From the NCBI GenBank assembly GCA_024401335.1, contig JAKSLH010000019.1, positions 1 to 57,257 on the forward strand: a stretch of DNA of 57,257 bases, in the 5' to 3' direction. Below the pieces are notes generated by a model. It did not search any database, had not been told where the DNA came from, and saw only the letters and a list, made by a program, of their open reading frames with translations. Both the position numbers and the translations under genes were made by a program. Source of the stretch: Bacteroidales bacterium. GTDB taxonomy: Bacteria; Bacteroidota; Bacteroidia; Bacteroidales; Marinilabiliaceae. This document shows positions 53,271-57,257 of the stretch, in pieces. How positions within the stretch are numbered: the first letter of the stretch is position 1; each line of letters starts with the position of its first letter.

Positions 53271-53300
53271 TTTGCTATTGTAGAAATGTATTTATATTTG
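53271..53300 (+). promoter_or_regulatory. Promoter of trkH
   Basis: TTTG (53271-53274), 18 bases, then TATATTTG (53293-53300); the ATG follows 31 bases after the box. Confidence 0.65.
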
Positions 53301-53331
53301 CAACAGACAAAGACCTTAAAAACAACAGACA

Positions 53332-54783
53332 ATGACCGCTAATCATGGGCTCACATTTTACATTGTAGGCTTTCTTCTAATTGTAGAGAGCATATTCATG
53401 CTGATGCCTGGATTCATGTCACTACGATATGGTGAAGATGATTACATCTATTTTTTCTTCTCTTCAGGAATAACACTTTTAACAGGTGCCGCATGTGCAT
53501 ACTTTTTCCGCAATCACCCAAAAGAAGTCACCAAGCGCGACAGTTTCATCATAGTCACCTGTGTATGGTTATCATTTACTTTATTCGGGCTTCTACCATT
53601 TTGGACATCAGGAGAACTCACATTAGTAGATGCTATATTTGAAACAACGTCAGGATTCACCACGACAGGTTCGACAATGTTATTTGACATAGAGTCGGCA
53701 ACACACGGAATCTTGTTTTGGCGTAGTGTATTGCAATGGCTAGGAGGCATGGGAATCATTGCGTTGTCACTCGTGCTAGTACCAGCTCTTGGCATGAGCA
53801 GCATGCAGACCTTTACGGCGGAGTCGTCGGTAACCCGTTCAGACAAAATCCATCCTAAGGTGACAGAGATGGCCAAGTATATGTGGTACATATACATCAT
53901 TATGACATTTGTGCTCATAGTGCTATATATAATCGGAGGCATGTCGGTATTTGACGCATCGTGCCACGCTTTATCAACGGTATCGACAGGTGGCTTTTCG
54001 ACAAAGACCGACAGCATAGGAGCATTTAATTCGGCATACATAGAGTATGTAACAATCATATTCATGTATCTAGGCGGCATCAACTATGCATTGTATTATA
54101 GCATACTCGTCGGCAAAGGAAACCGATTGCTGCATGACGACGAGATGAAGTCATATTCAATTGTAGCCGTCCTCTCAACAATACTCGTCATCGTCATATT
54201 ACTGATCGCTGGTAACTATACGAGCATAGAGACAGCAATAAGACATGCGCTGTTCCAAGTCATTTCAGTCATGACAGGTTCAGGCTTCACAACATGCGAC
54301 TACATGACATGGCCGGTGCAGACAACGACAATCATAGCCTTGCTCATGTTTGGTGGAGGATGTACAGGATCTACGACAGGAGGCATCAAATTCATGCGAC
54401 TTATAATCATGTCGCGCAATGTCAAGAACGAGCTGAAGAGAACGATGCATCCAACAGCGGTAGTTCCTGTTAAATACAACGGCAAGTCACTCATGCCAGC
54501 AGACGCGTCGAACGTACTAACATTCATAGCATTCTATGTACTGATACTCATAATAGGAATGATAATCATATCGCTTACTGGATGCGGTCTTGAGGACTCA
54601 TTTGGTCTGGCAGTCAACAGTATAGGTAATGTCGGCATAAGCTTCGGCAATTATGGTCCAAGCGGACAAATATGCGAATTGAGTTCGATAGCCAAGATCA
54701 CCATGTCAGTGCTGATGCTCATAGGACGTCTTGAGATATTTACAGTCATATTGCTTTTCACCCCATCGTTCTGGAAGAGATAA
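53332..54783 (+). CDS. trkH: TrkH-family potassium uptake channel
   Basis: 483 residues, about ten membrane helices. The four selectivity-filter loops can be seen: TTSGFTTTGST, STVSTGGFSTK, MTGSGFTTCDY and SIGNVGISFGNYG. It moves potassium through the inner membrane and needs a cytoplasmic TrkA partner for gating; no trkA lies next to it here, so TrkA must be encoded elsewhere. It has its own promoter. yjjG follows after 36 bases. Confidence 0.94.
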   Translation: MTANHGLTFYIVGFLLIVESIFMLMPGFMSLRYGEDDYIYFFFSSGITLLTGAACAYFFRNHPKEVTKRDSFIIVTCVWLSFTLFGLLPFWTSGELTLVDAIFETTSGFTTTGSTMLFDIESATHGILFWRSVLQWLGGMGIIALSLVLVPALGMSSMQTFTAESSVTRSDKIHPKVTEMAKYMWYIYIIMTFVLIVLYIIGGMSVFDASCHALSTVSTGGFSTKTDSIGAFNSAYIEYVTIIFMYLGGINYALYYSILVGKGNRLLHDDEMKSYSIVAVLSTILVIVILLIAGNYTSIETAIRHALFQVISVMTGSGFTTCDYMTWPVQTTTIIALLMFGGGCTGSTTGGIKFMRLIIMSRNVKNELKRTMHPTAVVPVKYNGKSLMPADASNVLTFIAFYVLILIIGMIIISLTGCGLEDSFGLAVNSIGNVGISFGNYGPSGQICELSSIAKITMSVLMLIGRLEIFTVILLFTPSFWKR

Positions 54784-54819
54784 AGCAACGACATAAAAAA
54801 CTCCGTAACACATACATCC

Positions 54820-55545
54820 ATGATACGAAACTACACCGATCTCTTTATAGACTTTGATGACACCATCTATGACACACATGGCAATGCCGAGATAGCCATA
54901 GAAGAGATATTTGAGCACTTCAACTGGAAGAGATATTTCAAGAGTGTAGAAGAGTTTGCCACACCCTATTGGTCGACGAATCACGAGTTATGGGATCAGT
55001 ATGCCAAAGGCGAAATAGAGAGAGACTATCTCATTGTCGAGCGATTCAGACGTCCGTTGTCGTTAGGAACGACAGAGAACGGGGAGCATTTTGCCCCAAC
55101 AGAGGAATATTGTCTAGAAGTAAGTGACTATTTCCTTGCGAGATGCGCGTGCAAGCCAGGTGTGGTAGACAATGCGCATGAGGTGATGAAGTATCTTAAA
55201 GACAGAGGTTATCGCATGCACATCTGCAGCAACGGCTTTCACGAAGTGCAGTATAAGAAACTAACAGCGTCGAAGCTACTCGACTATTTCGACACCATCA
55301 TCTTGAGTGAAGACGCAGGAGCCAACAAGCCATCGGAGGCCTTCTTCAAGTATGCATTAGCAAAGACAGGAGCCAAGAAAGAGAGTACTCTCATGATAGG
55401 CGACAACCTGTCGACAGATATATCAGGAGCCAAGAACGCCGGCATAGACACAATGTATTTCAATAGGAAAGGAGTTTCACAGCCGACGTCAGAAGGAGTA
55501 GATTATGAGATATTCTCGCTGAGGGATATAGAGGGGATATTGTAA
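54820..55545 (+). CDS. yjjG: YjjG-type HAD nucleotidase
   Basis: 241 residues of the HAD fold: motif I DLFIDFDDTIYDT (7-19, nucleophile and acid Asp), a helical cap (NHELWDQYAKGEIERDYL), motif II ICSNGFHEV, and motifs III/IV KPSEAFF with MIGDNLSTDISGAKNAG. YjjG enzymes remove phosphate from noncanonical pyrimidine nucleotides such as 5-fluoro-dUMP or dUMP. Probably co-transcribed with trkH. Confidence 0.9.
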   Translation: MIRNYTDLFIDFDDTIYDTHGNAEIAIEEIFEHFNWKRYFKSVEEFATPYWSTNHELWDQYAKGEIERDYLIVERFRRPLSLGTTENGEHFAPTEEYCLEVSDYFLARCACKPGVVDNAHEVMKYLKDRGYRMHICSNGFHEVQYKKLTASKLLDYFDTIILSEDAGANKPSEAFFKYALAKTGAKKESTLMIGDNLSTDISGAKNAGIDTMYFNRKGVSQPTSEGVDYEIFSLRDIEGIL

Positions 55546-55700
55546 GTTATTTGGATGGTCTCTTTGATGGTGTTGTCCACAACTATGCTGTCAGCCTGTG
55601 CTTGTACATAGGCTGTGGTATCTACCTGCGCAAAGGTTGTGGCTTGCGCAAGGAGGAATAGGAGCAATAGGTGGAGAAAGCAGCGCATAGCCTTTTTCAA
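55503..55700 (-). CDS. Short secreted peptide or 3'-truncated gene (65 codons)
   Basis: A signal peptide (MKKAMRCFLHLLLLFLLAQA, cleavage after TFAQ) is followed by about 25 residues that look genuine (VDTTAYVQAQADSIVVDNTI). The last 15 codons run antisense into yjjG. Its start overlaps the stop of the upstream membrane-protein gene by 4 bases (55697-55700), so translation is coupled. I think it is a real gene truncated where the accessory block meets the core chromosome. Confidence 0.5.
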   Translation of the reverse strand: MKKAMRCFLHLLLLFLLAQATTFAQVDTTAYVQAQADSIVVDNTIKETIQITYNIPSISLSENIS

Positions 55701-56203
55701 TCCCTATCCTTTTCTTTATAATACTTGTTATTTTTCAAAGCATCGCGCATCTCTTTCTCCGATGGATATTTGTCCTTCTTCCTACGGAATATGTTTTTAA
55801 TGCTTCGCCATAGAGATATTTTATCATAATCACGTCTAGTGTCCCAAATTGATAATTTTCCTTCGTATATAAGATTATTACGTCTTTCTATGCAACGTAG
55901 CTTTTGTATTATCCACCAAAGGATATACACATACATCAATACTGAAAGTATAGTAAATATAATATAACCCTGTTTGCCCCAATTTGAAACAATATACTTT
56001 TCTAAAGAAACAAGACTCCTTCTTTTGCTAGTTCCGGTTGATTGTTGACTCATTATTTTATCCACAAGTTCATCCTCGGGTGTTTGATACGCATCGAATG
56101 TATACCAAATCAAAAATGCCATAATGAAGCAAACAATTATAATATCTCCATATTTATCCCAGATTTGCTGTAATCGATTTTTTATTATATCAATCTTTCT
56201 CAT
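55697..56203 (-). CDS. Two-helix membrane protein of unknown function
   Basis: 168 residues. Two membrane segments (IIIVCFIMAFLIWYTFDAY, about 22-40, and YIIFTILSVLMYVYILWWII, about 80-99) are followed by a basic cytoplasmic-looking tail (FRRKKDKYPSEKEMRDALKN, then a Lys/Asp-rich end). I recognise no family. The gene overlaps its neighbours on both sides and belongs to the leftward, AT-rich array at the right edge. Given the toxin-like frame further upstream, an immunity role at the membrane is possible but speculative. Confidence 0.65.
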   Translation of the reverse strand: MRKIDIIKNRLQQIWDKYGDIIIVCFIMAFLIWYTFDAYQTPEDELVDKIMSQQSTGTSKRRSLVSLEKYIVSNWGKQGYIIFTILSVLMYVYILWWIIQKLRCIERRNNLIYEGKLSIWDTRRDYDKISLWRSIKNIFRRKKDKYPSEKEMRDALKNNKYYKEKDRD

Positions 56204-56339
56204 CTGTAATCACTATATCTTTCAACGTTTCTTTTAAAATTGATTCCATGTAATCGTACACATTTTCACTGACTGAAGACTTTATTCTGCTCCCCGTTCG
56301 GCGTAGGCTCAAGCTTTGCAAAATAGCAAATAATATTGT
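56190..56339 (-). pseudogene. Remnant frame overlapping the two-helix membrane protein start
   Basis: An open frame after TAA at 56340-56342 ends with SENVYDYMESILKETLKDIV and stops 14 bases inside the next gene. Only the last 19 codons have an ATG. It looks like the 3' end of a lost gene, joined to foreign DNA near 56270-56345. Confidence 0.3.
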
Positions 56340-56405
56340 TTATACATAAAGTAATTTTTGCTTAACCAACTCACTTGTCACCACTTTCATTACCAGTTAG
56401 CATTT

Positions 56406-56487
56406 TCACTTTAAGTTTTCAATCTCTAACACATAAATATCTTATCCTTGATAACTTTAATTTTATATTGCTCGCCATGATATAGCT
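56406..56487 (-). pseudogene. C-terminal debris of a small gene
   Basis: Frame YHGEQYKIKVIKDKIFM continues, after a one-base shift, as IYVLEIENLK and a stop. The two halves join well only if a frameshift is corrected. No start is present. Confidence 0.3.
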
Positions 56488-56489
56488 CC

Positions 56490-56651
56490 TTAAAACTTTA
56501 TCTCATAGCCATATTTATCTTTAGTTTCATTGCGGATATAACTAACCGTATAATCGTTTTTTAATTTCGAATCTGCTTTTTCGTTTAGCATACGTTCAAG
56601 CATTGGTACGTCAATCTTTACTAGGTAATAATCATCATTTTGGTGCGAAAC
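56490..56651 (-). pseudogene. Downstream part of the immunity-like gene after an in-frame TAG
   Basis: Immediately after the TAG that ends the 101-residue ORF, the same frame continues for 53 codons (DDYYLVKIDVPMLERML, NDYTVSYIRNETKDKYGYEI) and ends in TAA. The composition is clearly protein-like and there is no ATG at its head. It probably is the C-terminal third of one 155-residue protein split by a nonsense change. Confidence 0.5.
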
Positions 56652-56957
56652 CTATGCTTCGATATACATCATTATTAACCAAACGTTTTCTTTGATACTA
56701 ACATCAATACGCGATAAGGCCTCGTTGATTTGGTCATTGGATATAAGACCCTCGGAAAGGAATACTTGCAAGTAAAAATAAACCATTCCTGGACTCGTTT
56801 TTATTGGTTCTTGATATGCCAATCCATAAATATCTCCAACTAAAAATGGTAACAAATCATTTTTGATTGCTGATCTCAGTCCATTCGTTCTCACTTCCAT
56901 TTGAATCCTTTTGGATATTTCATGTGGCGTGGATTTTTTAAGAATTACTGGTTTCAT
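56652..56957 (-). CDS. Probable immunity-type protein (101 residues, likely shortened)
   Basis: The ATG overlaps the stop of the toxin-like frame by 4 bases (ATGA, 56954-56957), the usual layout for an immunity gene behind its toxin. The protein is helical: HEISKRIQMEVRTNGLRSAI, then VYFYLQVFLSEGLISNDQIN, EALSRIDVSIKENVWLIMMY. No signal peptide or membrane segment, so it would act in the cytoplasm. No known immunity family is recognised. The frame continues past the TAG for another 53 codons, so the intact protein was probably longer. Confidence 0.55.
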   Translation of the reverse strand: MKPVILKKSTPHEISKRIQMEVRTNGLRSAIKNDLLPFLVGDIYGLAYQEPIKTSPGMVYFYLQVFLSEGLISNDQINEALSRIDVSIKENVWLIMMYIEA

Positions 56958-57257
56958 TTTACTATTATTTGAATTTGGATATTATTAATTTTTGACCATG
57001 GAACAGCGTCTATTACTGCCTCTAGTTGCCCATTTGATGTTTTACCGCCTGGTAGCCATAAATCGTTTGCTGTAGATTCAATTCCTTTGGGCATACGAAG
57101 TTCTTGTATTTGGGAGTATCCAAGATCTATGCGAATGAGTTTGTCTCCTTTGTCACCTTCTGGAACAGACCTTTTTGCCTTGCCTCAAACACAATAGTAT
57201 ACGCATGTTTACTAAGCATTTTTCTTTCGACATCACTCTCTGCCGTCAGAATACTGA
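56954..57257 (-). pseudogene. C-terminal end of a polymorphic-toxin-like gene, frameshifted, runs off the window
   Basis: From the window edge the frame reads SILTAESDVERKMLSKHAYT and IVFEARQK, then leaves the coding track. A -1 shifted frame takes over as RSVPEGDKGDKLIRIDLGYS and continues through NDLWLPGGKTSNGQLEAVID to a stop at 56954. Adding one A to the A run (plus-strand T run 57172-57176) joins both into one smooth protein. The W-x-P-G-G-x-T-S segment near the end resembles C-terminal toxin modules of Rhs/contact-type effectors as I remember them. A small immunity-like gene follows with a 4-base overlap. Toxin identity is inferred. Confidence 0.5.

Overview
The window looks like chromosomal DNA of a gut-type Bacteroidales bacterium, probably Prevotella or a close relative. 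The signs are: Bacteroidetes promoters of the TTTG / TAnnTTTG type in many gaps, few visible Shine-Dalgarno sites, many secreted or lipobox carbohydrate-active enzymes, a fused FeoA-FeoB, an OadG-A-B sodium pump with a Bacteroidetes-type alpha subunit, an S6-S18-L9 operon and a DUF349 protein. No rRNA, tRNA, CRISPR array or intact insertion sequence was recognised.

Left accessory edge (1-5200, visibly AT-rich): the start of a Fic-family gene, then a compact leftward unit of two very small ORFs, a probable HhH plus PD-(D/E)XK-like nuclease, and a 1049-residue KAP P-loop NTPase with two membrane segments. A good promoter lies at its head. This unit is the best candidate for an undescribed, defence-like system.

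Middle (5200-36500): a cysteine-ladder leucine-rich-repeat protein; TcdA; an M16 metallopeptidase lipoprotein; a leftward group with an acyltransferase, a truncated DUF5131 gene, a GNAT and a GNAT remnant; then a long carbohydrate-oriented stretch. That stretch holds a GH3 beta-glucosidase with a CE1-like esterase, an unusual alpha/beta-hydrolase-S41 protease fusion, a type B carboxylesterase, a chorismate mutase paired with a DRE-TIM aldolase, a GH-A-like glycosidase, a DUF2339 membrane protein, a sialate O-acetylesterase, the oadGAB sodium pump, a secreted glycan-binding-like protein, a GH128-like glucanase, a Na/Ca antiporter and serine acetyltransferase. Most transcription units end in clear hairpin-plus-T terminators.

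Housekeeping core (36500-55500): feoAB with a small Cys-rich partner, rpsF-rpsR-rplI, purT, a DUF349 protein, rny-zapA and a ZapB-like coiled coil, a second cysteine-ladder LRR protein with an EF-hand-like loop, a VanZ-like protein, an 11-bp tandem repeat, a SUI1-family factor with rarA, kdsA, a TlpA-like thioredoxin, DUF4332, trkH and yjjG.

Right accessory edge (55500-57257, AT-rich): a leftward, overlapping array that looks like the C-terminal end of a polymorphic toxin with immunity-type genes. The toxin frame is broken by one base at an A run, the immunity-like gene has an in-frame TAG, and gene debris follows. It looks like a decayed toxin/immunity cassette.
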